9,584 nucleotides of DNA from Anaerolineales bacterium UBA832 (GCA_002296125.1 DBHI01000054.1:1-9584); one strand, 5' to 3'. Numbered from the stretch's first letter, positions 1 to 7,114 are shown. Program-made: numbers and translations. The notes: a model not told the origin generated them from the letters alone.

Positions 1-1496
1 AGATAACCTGCTATACCAGCAGCTGACAACAATAACATTACTCCAAAGGCACCCATTAATGCCGAACGAATTGGTGTGGACTCCTGCTCAATGCTAGCTT
101 CTAAAATTTCTTCGCCCGTAAATTGAGCGCCAAACTCTAAATTGGCTGTACTTCCAGCAGCTAAAGTCAAGTCCCAGTCTACTCTGGTGGTAGGAGTATA
201 ACCAACCGGAGATGTTGATATAACTCTATATGTCCCTGTTGATAAATCATTAAAACAGTATGGTTCACTTGTACCATCCGTATTATATGACCCAACACTT
301 TCTCCAGATTCTAAATCTACTAAACTAAAAGCACCCTCTCCTACTAGGTCTTCACCCGCATCTAGTACTCCATTGCCATTTAAATCTGAGTATAGAGTAA
401 CACATATTACACCCGTTTCTTCCGGTGCTAAAGTAGCTTCCGCAACAACTTCTTGTTCCGGTGTGGTCTCAGCTCCGATGTCCGAACTCGAAGATTCGTC
501 TACTGTTTCCTCTGTTACGCTTTCGTCGTTCTCATTATCATTGTTTACAGTTGATGTTTCTACTTGGTCATTACTTTCCTCACCTGTGTTTAGAGTCTGT
601 GCCTCTCCAATGATCAACTTCTGCCCTGGATAAATAATATCACCCACCAAGCCTGGGTTCAGTATTCTAATTTTTTCTAAGCACTCTATAGTTTCTCCAC
701 ATGCAATTGTGGCTATGTGTACTAAATTATCATTTGGTTTAACATAATATACAACTTGACCTGTATCGTCAGGGGTAGGCATCGGAAAGTCTGTTGGCGC
801 AATAAGTACTCTAGTATCCTGGGTAGCAGAAATAGCCTCCGTAGATACAACTACACTTTCCTCAGTTGCAGTTGTTGTACTTGCTTCAACAAAAGTAGCA
901 TTATCCCAATATACGTCATTATGTTTTCTGGCTACACTAGCTTCTGCCCAGGTAAAAACCGTTGCTGTAGTATCAGCAGCTACAAATTCCACAGTCATTA
1001 ATCCATAACTGTTTGTATAAGAATAAACTGCTGACCACTTAATATTAGGGTCTGCAGCATACGTGCTTCCAGGGCCAACTCCAACCCTTAAATTAATTGT
1101 ATCCGTTGAAACATTTGCATCATCACCAGTTGTTGCCCAAGCGTGCCCATAAACTGAAAATTTATATGTTTTACCAATGGTTAATCCTGCAACAGTCTGC
1201 TGCAGACCTGCAACGTAAGCTTTGTCTGCTCCTTCTATCTGTTGCGCACTTGCTCCTTCCGATACACGCTTAACATCAACTGAGCTGGTTATTTGTTTAT
1301 AGGTTGGCGATCCAGATACAACCCATTTCAACCAACCACTTGCTACACCATCTGCTCCAAAGCCGCTCTCGAATGTGGCGTTTGTAAGTAAGTTCGTTTG
1401 GAGTTGAGGCGCAGCAACAGATGTTGCAAAAACAAAAGCTGATGCCACTACTGCTGCCATGAAAATTGTTGGCTTTTTCCAAAATTTCGTCATCAT
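1..1496 (-). CDS. Secreted surface protein with jelly-roll, LysM and SdrD-B-like domains (partial, C-terminus outside window)
   Basis: My own reverse-strand translation gives 498 uninterrupted codons from ATG 1496 to the left edge; the stop codon is not in the window. A second ATG follows at once (1493), so the start is uncertain by one codon. Residues 1-29 are a signal peptide (KFWKK, then a hydrophobic stretch ending SVAA). Residues about 35-205 look like a CBM4/9-type jelly roll (NLLTNATFESG near the start, VYWDNATF at the end). Residues 248-297 are a LysM domain (YYVKPNDNL ... ILNPGL ... IIYPGQKLIIG), a peptidoglycan or glycan binder, with an unusual C266-C272 pair. Residues 298-362 are an acidic Ser/Thr/Glu-rich linker. 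Residues 363-458 resemble an SdrD B-type domain with a calcium-loop motif DLNGNGVLDAGED (371-383) and cysteines 365 and 414. A hydrophobic span starts at about 479 and is probably the membrane anchor. No LPxTG-like signal precedes it. The ligand is unknown; domain calls are from motif reading only. Confidence 0.88.
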   Translation of the reverse strand, partial: MMTKFWKKPTIFMAAVVASAFVFATSVAAPQLQTNLLTNATFESGFGADGVASGWLKWVVSGSPTYKQITSSVDVKRVSEGASAQQIEGADKAYVAGLQQTVAGLTIGKTYKFSVYGHAWATTGDDANVSTDTINLRVGVGPGSTYAADPNIKWSAVYSYTNSYGLMTVEFVAADTTATVFTWAEASVARKHNDVYWDNATFVEASTTTATEESVVVSTEAISATQDTRVLIAPTDFPMPTPDDTGQVVYYVKPNDNLVHIATIACGETIECLEKIRILNPGLVGDIIYPGQKLIIGEAQTLNTGEESNDQVETSTVNNDNENDESVTEETVDESSSSDIGAETTPEQEVVAEATLAPEETGVICVTLYSDLNGNGVLDAGEDLVGEGAFSLVDLESGESVGSYNTDGTSEPYCFNDLSTGTYRVISTSPVGYTPTTRVDWDLTLAAGSTANLEFGAQFTGEEILEASIEQESTPIRSALMGAFGVMLLLSAAGIAGY

Positions 1497-1507
1497 ACTA
1501 GTGGTGG

Positions 1508-1536
1508 ATTATAGCACAGGTATACAATACTGTAAT
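1508..1536 (-). promoter_or_regulatory. Promoter of the surface-protein gene, extended -10, almost leaderless
   Basis: On the minus strand TATAAT (1513-1508) matches the consensus -10 exactly and is preceded by TGC, giving an extended -10 (TGCTATAAT). ATTACA (1536-1531) is a 4/6 match to TTGACA at the optimal 17-base spacing. Transcription would begin about 7 bases past the -10, near 1501, only about five bases before ATG 1496. There is no Shine-Dalgarno sequence, so translation probably starts on a leaderless or near-leaderless mRNA. Confidence 0.7.
1517..1532. repeat. Imperfect inverted repeat inside the surface-protein promoter
   Basis: CAGGTATACAATACTG is a near-dyad: on the minus strand CAGTAT, TGT, then ATACCTG, which is the reverse complement of the first arm apart from one extra C. 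It lies in the -10/-35 spacer of the minus-strand promoter and touches the -35. The position suits a repressor operator, but the arms are short and no binding protein is known. Confidence 0.3.
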
Positions 1537-1542
1537 TATCAA

Positions 1543-1554
1543 GTTAATCTTAAC
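1543..1554. repeat. Short perfect palindrome midway between divergent starts
   Basis: GTTAA-TC-TTAAC is a perfect 5-base inverted repeat with a 2-base centre at 1548-1549. That is essentially the midpoint between the start codons at 1496 and 1600. It could be a shared operator for the surface-protein gene and uvrC, or chance in AT-rich DNA. Confidence 0.3.
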
Positions 1555-1583
1555 AAATCGTCATGTATTATAAGCCTAGTACG

Positions 1584-1592
1584 TGCTACAAT
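1584..1592 (+). promoter_or_regulatory. Extended -10 promoter of uvrC, predicted leaderless
   Basis: TGCTACAAT is an extended -10 (TGn plus TACAAT, 5/6 to consensus). The start codon at 1600 lies 7 bases after it, where transcription would be expected to start, so the mRNA would be leaderless. No convincing -35 is seen (TGTATT at 1564-1569 is poor), which an extended -10 can tolerate. No Shine-Dalgarno sequence precedes the ATG. Confidence 0.55.
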
Positions 1593-1599
1593 CTTACTG

Positions 1600-3456
1600 A
1601 TGGTTACTTCTCACGATAATCTCAAACAAAACCTATCAAGGTTGCCCAATAAACCTGGTTGTTATCTAATGAAAGACAAGAGAGAACAGGTGCTCTATGT
1701 TGGTAAAGCAACAAATATAAAAAAACGAGTGCAGTCATACTTCTATGTATCAAAACAACATAACTCCCGTACTCAAACCCTGGTAAGTAAAATTCATAAA
1801 ATAGATTGGATTATACAAAACTCAGAAATCGAATCGCTATTGTTGGAACACAACCTAATTAGCACTCATAAACCAAAATACAATGTGCGATGGAAAGACG
1901 ATAAACAATATCCCTATATTAAAATACACTGGAATGACCCTTTCCCAAAAGTCACAGTTGTAAGAAAACGTCCTCATACCAATGATGGTCACAAATACTT
2001 TGGACCTTATACTAATGTGTCTGCAGTCCATAAAACACTAAGTGTCTTAAGAAAAGTTTTTCCTTACTTAACGTGTGATAGAAATATAACAGGGAACGAT
2101 GCTAGGGCATGCCTATATTGGGACATAAAACTTTGTATGGCCCCTTGTATCGGCGAATGTAACAAAAATCAATACCGAACTACCCTTAACGATATGAGTA
2201 ATTTCTTAAACGGCAGAAGTTCCCCTCTAATTAAACGCTTAAATCAAGAAATGCGGTTAGCCTCAAAATCACAGCACTACGAAAGAGCCGCCCTCATTCG
2301 AGATCAGTTACAAGCTCTACAGAACATAGTTGCTAAACAAGAAGTTATTAGCGACAAAAAGATTGATTTAGACATAATTGGTTTTGCCAGAATACAAAAT
2401 GATGCTTGTATACAAGTGTTTTTCATTCGTTTAGGGAAAATCATAGGTCGTGACTATTACCTTCTTGAAACTAAAGGACAGCAAAATGATCCTGAAATTC
2501 TTTCTGCGTTTGTCAAACACTTTTATCATTTATCTTCATTTGTACCTTCTAAAATATTGCTGCCTGAGAAAATATCTGATTCTTCCATCGTTGAAGAATG
2601 GCTTCACAGCATCAAAACTAAAGGCTCTGCAAAATTGCTGGTACCTCAAAGAGGGTCCAAACGTCGCTTAGTGCAAATGGCTAACCAGAACGCTTTAACA
2701 AAACTTAAAATCGCCAGAGATCAATGGAGCACCAATTTACAAAAACAAACTCAATCTCTAAAAGCCCTACAAAAAGCTCTTTCCCTACCTAAAACTCCTA
2801 ATCGGATTGAATGTTATGATATATCTCATACACAAGGAGATGAAATTACTGGAAGTATGGTTGTATTCGTATATGGTAAACCACTAAAATCCCATTATCG
2901 TAAGTTTGTGATTAGGTCAATCCAAGGACAAGACGACTACGCTAGCATGCAAGAGGTACTGTCCCGTCGGTTTAAACAATGGTCAACATCACAAAAATCA
3001 CTCCTCCAAACCAAGGATTCTTTTTATGAAACACCTGACTTTTTGTTGATAGACGGAGGAAAAGGACATTTAAATATAGCACTAAAAACTCTTAGGGACT
3101 TTGGTGTTGATAGCAATATAACTGTAGCAGCAATAGCCAAACAATATGAAGAAGTCTTTATGTCAAAAACAACAACACCTATCAAGCTAGACCCTAGATC
3201 TCCTGCCTTTTTTTTACTTCAACGAATCAGGGATGAAGCACACAGATTTGCCCTTCAACATCACAGAGTTCGCCGCAGAAAAACAATTATTTATTCAGAG
3301 CTAGATAATATAACTGGTATTGGTCCAAAACGCCGAAAAGCCCTGCTTAAAAAATTTGGCTCTATCGACAATATACGCAAAGCTTCCTTCTCCGACATAA
3401 TGTCAACCGACAACATGACAAGAACCTCTGCCCAAGCTATCAAGGATCAGCTGTGA
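1600..3456 (+). CDS. uvrC: UvrC, excinuclease ABC subunit C
   Basis: Dual-incision nuclease of nucleotide excision repair, acting in the cytoplasm with UvrA and UvrB on damaged DNA. At 618 residues it is full length and has every expected domain. The N-terminal GIY-YIG nuclease has GCY (20-22), YVG (33-35), R43 and an ExExxLLLE segment (76-83). A cysteine group C171, C179, C183, C187 sits where E. coli UvrC is reported to carry an Fe-S cluster. The UVR motif that contacts UvrB is at about 214-245 (HYERAALIRDQL). The RNase H-like second nuclease shows ECYDISH (D407), LLIDGGKGHLN (D485) and DEAHRFA (H548). Helix-hairpin-helix motifs follow (ITGIGPKRRKALL, about 568-600). I chose ATG 1600 because homology begins just after it (NLKQNLSRLPNKPGCYLM). 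The frame stays open upstream to ATG 1459, but those 47 codons are antisense to the neighbour's signal peptide and unlike UvrC. The stop overlaps the murJ start. Confidence 0.97.
   Translation: MVTSHDNLKQNLSRLPNKPGCYLMKDKREQVLYVGKATNIKKRVQSYFYVSKQHNSRTQTLVSKIHKIDWIIQNSEIESLLLEHNLISTHKPKYNVRWKDDKQYPYIKIHWNDPFPKVTVVRKRPHTNDGHKYFGPYTNVSAVHKTLSVLRKVFPYLTCDRNITGNDARACLYWDIKLCMAPCIGECNKNQYRTTLNDMSNFLNGRSSPLIKRLNQEMRLASKSQHYERAALIRDQLQALQNIVAKQEVISDKKIDLDIIGFARIQNDACIQVFFIRLGKIIGRDYYLLETKGQQNDPEILSAFVKHFYHLSSFVPSKILLPEKISDSSIVEEWLHSIKTKGSAKLLVPQRGSKRRLVQMANQNALTKLKIARDQWSTNLQKQTQSLKALQKALSLPKTPNRIECYDISHTQGDEITGSMVVFVYGKPLKSHYRKFVIRSIQGQDDYASMQEVLSRRFKQWSTSQKSLLQTKDSFYETPDFLLIDGGKGHLNIALKTLRDFGVDSNITVAAIAKQYEEVFMSKTTTPIKLDPRSPAFFLLQRIRDEAHRFALQHHRVRRRKTIIYSELDNITGIGPKRRKALLKKFGSIDNIRKASFSDIMSTDNMTRTSAQAIKDQL
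3442..3446 (+). promoter_or_regulatory. Shine-Dalgarno site of murJ, inside the uvrC 3' end
   Basis: AAGGA lies 6 bases before GTG 3453, ideal spacing. It supports the GTG as the murJ start and coupling to uvrC translation. Confidence 0.65.
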
Positions 3457-5105
3457 ACAAAAATAAACATCCAACAATCCGTAGTGATTACCAAGACGTT
3501 GACGTACCTAGCTCTGAAATCAACAAACTTGAAAACATTACCAAAGCCGCCTCTATTATCGCTGTTGGCAACGTGGTGTCTCGTGTTCTAGGGCTGGTTA
3601 GAGATATTGCTAAGTCTTACTATTTTGGAGCCACTGGACTAGTAAGTGCATTTAATATTGCTTCAAAAATTCCTATGTGGTTGTATGACTTGCTAGCTGG
3701 AGGTATGATTAATGCAGCATTAATACCTGTTTTTAGCTCTTATTCCAAGCCTGAAAATAGACGCGAGCTTTGGCTTATAACTTCTTTTCTATTAACTCTT
3801 TGCGTATCTATATTAACTCCTCTTGTAATAATTGGTGAAATTTTTGCTGAAGAGCTAGTGTGGTTAGTAAGCGGTGGAATGTCACCTTATACTCTAGAAA
3901 TTGCTGCTAAGTTGCTGCGAATTACTTTGCCTGCTATTTTGTTTCTTAATCTTGCGGGTATATTGGCAGGATTATTATATTCTCTAAACCGTTTTACTTT
4001 TCCAGCATTTAATGCCGCAATATTTAACTTGGCTATAGTTCTTGCAACAGTACTTTTTGCAAAACCTTTTGGCGTATACTCATTAGCAATAGGGTTGTTA
4101 GTTGGATCTACTCTACAAGTGATTCTTCAACTACCTGGAATAAAAGATTCGAAATTACATTTTGCTTTTAGTTTACATCACAAAGCAGTAAGAACCATTG
4201 GTAAGTTGTATGTGCCAATAGCCCTTGGATTAATTATAGACATGGTTAGCAGAGGTATTTCCTATAGACTGGCCTCAACGACCGGAGATCAAAGTATTGC
4301 TTGGATGGATTATGCAACAACTATAATGCAGTTCCCTCTTGGGCTTACTTCCACGGCAATCTCTATAGCTGTTCTACCTACTCTTGCTAGACAAGCTCAA
4401 TACATAGAAAAAACAAATAGTGCTACATTTTTAGAAACTCTATCACAAGCTCTTAACCTTGTAATTATCCTAATAATACCTGCTACCGTTGGGCTTTTTG
4501 TGCTAGCAGAGCCTGTGATTCAACTAATATTTGAACATGGTGATTTTTTACCTTCCGACACGTCAATGACAACTATTATATTAAAGCTTTACCTGTTTGG
4601 AATAATCGCAGCTGCTATAGATCTGCCTCTAATCAATGCTTTTTATGCTCGAAAAGAAGCCTGGACCCCTGCTTTGGTTGGTGTTGTTGGGGTATTAGTG
4701 TACTTGGCGGCAGCTCTTTTCCCATCTTTGTATCGCCCCATGAAAATAGAAGATCTAATTATTGCAAACGCCTTACAATTATGTTACCACGCATTAACCA
4801 TGTACATATTAGTTCACAAACGAATAGGAAATATAAACAACAAATTAATCCTATTTACAGCTTCCAAAGCCATTGTGTCCGCAAGTATAATGACTATAGT
4901 AACCGTTGGAACGTTGTGGTTAATTGGTTTTTTTGCTTGGCCAACAAAACTGATTCAAGAATTTGCTTCTGTCTTTATACCCGGAATATTAGGTACTTTA
5001 TGCTATTTTATGCTAATGCAGAAGCTAAATGTTCCTGAAATTTCTTTTGTTTTCAAGCTTATAAATCCTGTTAGGAAATACTCTATAAAAAAAGATGAGC
5101 ACTAA
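3453..5105 (+). CDS. murJ: MurJ/MviN family lipid II flippase
   Basis: Integral membrane protein of the MOP exporter superfamily that moves lipid II, the peptidoglycan precursor, to the outer face of the cytoplasmic membrane. The 550-residue product has a hydrophilic N-terminal tail of about 30 residues followed by many hydrophobic segments, consistent with the 14 helices of the family. Family motifs are RVLGLVRD (44-51), SKIPMWLYDLLAGG and NAALIPVF (71-94), and the middle signature with R267 and R272 followed by QFPLGLTSTAIS and VLPTLARQ. It starts with GTG in a GTGA overlap with the uvrC stop, with AAGGA upstream, so translation is coupled. Its end overlaps the next gene by 11 bases. A related polysaccharide flippase is the alternative, but the N-terminal signature favours MurJ. 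Its presence suggests a peptidoglycan wall. Confidence 0.92.
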   Translation: MNKNKHPTIRSDYQDVDVPSSEINKLENITKAASIIAVGNVVSRVLGLVRDIAKSYYFGATGLVSAFNIASKIPMWLYDLLAGGMINAALIPVFSSYSKPENRRELWLITSFLLTLCVSILTPLVIIGEIFAEELVWLVSGGMSPYTLEIAAKLLRITLPAILFLNLAGILAGLLYSLNRFTFPAFNAAIFNLAIVLATVLFAKPFGVYSLAIGLLVGSTLQVILQLPGIKDSKLHFAFSLHHKAVRTIGKLYVPIALGLIIDMVSRGISYRLASTTGDQSIAWMDYATTIMQFPLGLTSTAISIAVLPTLARQAQYIEKTNSATFLETLSQALNLVIILIIPATVGLFVLAEPVIQLIFEHGDFLPSDTSMTTIILKLYLFGIIAAAIDLPLINAFYARKEAWTPALVGVVGVLVYLAAALFPSLYRPMKIEDLIIANALQLCYHALTMYILVHKRIGNINNKLILFTASKAIVSASIMTIVTVGTLWLIGFFAWPTKLIQEFASVFIPGILGTLCYFMLMQKLNVPEISFVFKLINPVRKYSIKKDEH

Positions 5106-5883
5106 ATCAAAGAAATCACCTTCATTACCGTCCAACCTATACAGTGAAGAATATTTTCTCTCATCGTGTGAAGGCTATACTGAATTTACTGCCTCTAATG
5201 GCTCTGAACTATCTGTAAGGCTTGAAAAAGCACTCGATTATGCATGCATACAATCAGGAATGAAAATTCTAGACATAGGTTGTGGAAGAGGAGAAATGAT
5301 TAATGCATGCTCCGATTTAGGAGCCAATGCAGTCGGTATTGATTATGCCGACGCAGCAATATCATTAACAAAATCCCTTAAGACAAGCCAAAAAGTGTCT
5401 TTATCTGATGCTAAGAATTTGCCTTTCCCCGACAACTTTTTTGATAGAGTGTTAATTCTAGACGTTGTTGAACATCTATATCCTTGGGAATTAAACAAAG
5501 TACTAAAGCAAATTTTTAGGGTCCTATCGCCTGAGGGGCAACTAATAGTACATACGGCACCTAATGTTTGGTATGATCGCTATGCATATCCAATAGTTAG
5601 AATAATTAGGAAAATTTCAGGTAAAGGTGCTCTGTACCCAAAAAATCCCAGAGGACTTAATGTTGCAGCTAATTTGGATGTTCATGTAAATGAACAAAGC
5701 GCCTTAAGTCTTTGGTTGGCTTTATACAAATCTGGCTTTGTTAGCAAAGTATGGTTAGATAGCCCTATACAAAACCGTAGCGAATCTTTGTTCTTGTCCT
5801 TCATTAGAAAAGTTCTGTTTGGATTACCGCCGTTCAGATGGTTTTTCCAAAGGGAAATCTTCGCTGTCGCTAAGAGGAAATAA
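5095..5883 (+). CDS. Class I SAM-dependent methyltransferase, substrate unknown
   Basis: A 262-residue soluble protein with a Methyltransf_11/23-type Rossmann fold. Motif I is ILDIGCGRG (58-66), the acidic residue that binds the SAM ribose is D83 (VGIDYA), a further motif is SDAKNLPFPDN (104-114), and LDVVEHL (122-128) follows the core strand. After GQLIVHTAPN (148-157), a C-terminal half with mixed basic and aromatic residues (about 158-262) probably forms the substrate cap. The best matches in style are methyltransferases acting on lipids, quinones or glycan-lipids, but nothing visible fixes the substrate. The ATG at 5095 overlaps the murJ end by 11 bases, and the sortase begins 4 bases after the stop, so it sits between two envelope genes. 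That context makes a cell-envelope substrate plausible. There is no clear Shine-Dalgarno site, only an A-rich run, so translation probably depends on coupling to murJ. Confidence 0.88.
   Translation: MSTKSKKSPSLPSNLYSEEYFLSSCEGYTEFTASNGSELSVRLEKALDYACIQSGMKILDIGCGRGEMINACSDLGANAVGIDYADAAISLTKSLKTSQKVSLSDAKNLPFPDNFFDRVLILDVVEHLYPWELNKVLKQIFRVLSPEGQLIVHTAPNVWYDRYAYPIVRIIRKISGKGALYPKNPRGLNVAANLDVHVNEQSALSLWLALYKSGFVSKVWLDSPIQNRSESLFLSFIRKVLFGLPPFRWFFQREIFAVAKRK
5874..5878 (+). promoter_or_regulatory. Shine-Dalgarno site of the sortase gene
   Basis: GAGGA lies 9 bases before ATG 5888, within the end of the methyltransferase gene. It supports ATG 5888 over the in-frame TTG at 5819. Confidence 0.5.
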
Positions 5884-5887
5884 GACG

Positions 5888-6760
5888 ATGAAAGATCGCA
5901 GGTCAGTAGACGATTTATCAATTGAAGAATTAGAGCTCATTTTACGCATTAAAAAAAACAAGGTTCGCGAAGAACGTCTTCGGGCTTATCGTGATAGTGG
6001 CCGAGCTCTACAATCAAGCATAAATTCTGAGTTGTCCGATTCCTGGTCTCCTCCTAAAAAACGTTTTCAGCTAAGTCAAATCACCAGCAGGATAATGTTG
6101 ATAGTAGAAATTGGTGCAGTATTGGGTCTGTTGTACTTGGGTTATGATATATGGCAAACAAGAGAAACCATCAACAAAGAGGCTAAAGAGGTTATTTCTG
6201 CAGAATCTTTTCCAACCAGCTCCCCCACTCCTATGATCACAGCAGTTGTGCTCCCCGGAGGCCACATACCACCTACAGACCCTGGCGGCACTAGATTCAA
6301 TGAGTCCGAAATACCGGAAAACTTAAGACCAATGATTCAATCGCTGCCAGCAATTATTGTTCCTTCTCCAGAAGCTAAACAAGCTTCCAGGATTATGATT
6401 TCTACTATAAACGTTGATGCCCCTGTTGTTCAAGGTGACGGATGGGAACAACTTAGAAGAGGAGTGGGTCAACACATAGGAACATCTAATCCTGGTGAAA
6501 ACGGAAATCTAGTATTATCTGCTCACAATGATATTTTTGGTGAAATCTTTAGAGATCTTGACAAACTGTTGCCAGGTGATGAAATTAATGTAAGCACCAT
6601 GGGGCAACAATTCACTTACCTAGTGACTGACACCTTAATTGTAGAACCTACTGAAGTTAGTGTAATGAACCAAACAAAAACACCTACTATAACCTTGATA
6701 TCCTGTTATCCTTACTTGATCGACAACAAAAGAATCGTGGTGTTCGGTCAACTACAATAG
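5888..6760 (+). CDS. Membrane-anchored sortase, Chloroflexota-like
   Basis: Cysteine transpeptidase acting outside the cytoplasmic membrane. The 290-residue product has a charged cytoplasmic N-terminus, probably helical or coiled coil (about 8-40), one membrane span (about 67-88) and a Pro/Ser-rich linker. The catalytic domain (about 170-290) has the full triad: H213 in LSAHND, C273 in TLISCYPY and R282 in DNKRIVVFG. It also has VVQGDGWEQL and GVGQHIGTSNPGENG. The family splits target proteins at a C-terminal sorting motif and joins them to another amine, but no substrate is visible here. The class is most like class D/E but not settled. I chose ATG 5888 because it has a GAGGA site. The frame is open to TTG 5819, but that start would overlap the methyltransferase by 65 bases and adds nothing family-like. 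It ends in TAG within a small hairpin and is probably the last gene of the uvrC operon. Confidence 0.9.
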   Translation: MKDRRSVDDLSIEELELILRIKKNKVREERLRAYRDSGRALQSSINSELSDSWSPPKKRFQLSQITSRIMLIVEIGAVLGLLYLGYDIWQTRETINKEAKEVISAESFPTSSPTPMITAVVLPGGHIPPTDPGGTRFNESEIPENLRPMIQSLPAIIVPSPEAKQASRIMISTINVDAPVVQGDGWEQLRRGVGQHIGTSNPGENGNLVLSAHNDIFGEIFRDLDKLLPGDEINVSTMGQQFTYLVTDTLIVEPTEVSVMNQTKTPTITLISCYPYLIDNKRIVVFGQLQ

Positions 6761-6763
6761 TTG
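6749..6763 (+). repeat. Small hairpin over the sortase stop codon
   Basis: CAACTA-CAA-TAGTTG is a perfect 6-base stem with a 3-base loop that contains the TAG stop (6758-6760). No T-run follows, so it is not a standard intrinsic terminator. It could mark a transcript 3' end or be chance. Confidence 0.3.
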
Positions 6764-6829
6764 TATTCTGGCCCTGTACGAATTCTTACTCTAGATGTAT
6801 CATTGTCTTTGTGTAAAAAACTTAAATTT

Positions 6830-6835
6830 CATAAT
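6830..6835 (+). promoter_or_regulatory. Possible -10 box ahead of the small membrane protein
   Basis: CATAAT is a 5/6 match to the -10 consensus. Only a weak -35 (TTGTGT, 6809-6814, 15-base spacing) accompanies it. Transcription would start near 6842, about 12 bases before TTG 6854. The gap after the sortase (6761-6853) makes a new promoter plausible; otherwise I see no other element in that gap. Confidence 0.25.
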
Positions 6836-6853
6836 TACTAAACGGTCATAGCT

Positions 6854-7063
6854 TTGAGTAAACGAAAAACTAGAAAACAAAGAAAAAACCAGCCCAATCG
6901 GAAACTTTCTGCTGCACAAAATATTCCTGCCCTTTCCAGGGTTCGTGCTCGTGAATCTGTTCCAACTAACTTTTCATATGTTATCAAAGACTTGAAACGC
7001 ATTGCCTTTCTCGGATCTGTACTTGTTGTTTTTTTAGTCGTTCTATCTTTTTTCATAACCTAA
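6854..7063 (+). CDS. Small basic single-span membrane protein, function unknown
   Basis: A 69-residue protein I do not recognise by name. It begins with a strongly basic, soluble segment (about residues 1-30, SKRKTRKQRKNQPNRK) and ends with a hydrophobic helix (about 50-68, IAFLGSVLVVFLVVLSFF). By the positive-inside rule the N-terminus should face the cytoplasm. The start is TTG: the frame is closed by TAA at 6839, and the only other codons upstream are ACG, GTC, ATA and GCT. No Shine-Dalgarno site is seen. The reverse-strand reading of the same interval has no such protein-like organisation. It stands alone between the sortase (93-base gap) and prfA (51-base gap). It could be a membrane-tethered nucleic-acid or ribosome-binding peptide given the basic tail, but that is a guess. 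Confidence 0.7.
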   Translation: MSKRKTRKQRKNQPNRKLSAAQNIPALSRVRARESVPTNFSYVIKDLKRIAFLGSVLVVFLVVLSFFIT

Positions 7064-7092
7064 GCTTTACTAACTGTTTTTGTTAAATTATT

Positions 7093-7098
7093 TACTAT
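7093..7098 (+). promoter_or_regulatory. Possible -10 box ahead of prfA
   Basis: TACTAT (5/6 to consensus) ends 16 bases before ATG 7115, giving a leader of roughly 10 bases with no Shine-Dalgarno site. There is no good -35. It fits the pattern of short leaders in the window but is weak by itself. Confidence 0.3.
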
Positions 7099-7114
7099 CT
7101 GATGTCGTCACATT

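Noticed and set aside
411..431. LAPEETG (residues 356-362 of the surface protein) as a sortase LPxTG-like motif.
   Set aside because: The order is L-A-P-E-E-T-G, not LPxTG, and it lies about 120 residues before the hydrophobic anchor, inside the linker.
1459..1599. A 47-codon upstream extension of uvrC in frame, from ATG 1459.
   Set aside because: It overlaps the start of the divergent surface-protein gene antisense, covers both promoters, and has no UvrC-like sequence. UvrC homology begins just after ATG 1600.
5819..5887. A longer sortase start at TTG 5819.
   Set aside because: It would overlap the methyltransferase by 65 bases, the added residues resemble out-of-frame sequence, and ATG 5888 has a GAGGA site.
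6838..7056. A minus-strand open frame of 72 codons opposite the small membrane protein.
   Set aside because: The plus-strand reading has a basic tail and a membrane helix in sensible order; the minus frame has no such organisation and would read against all neighbours.
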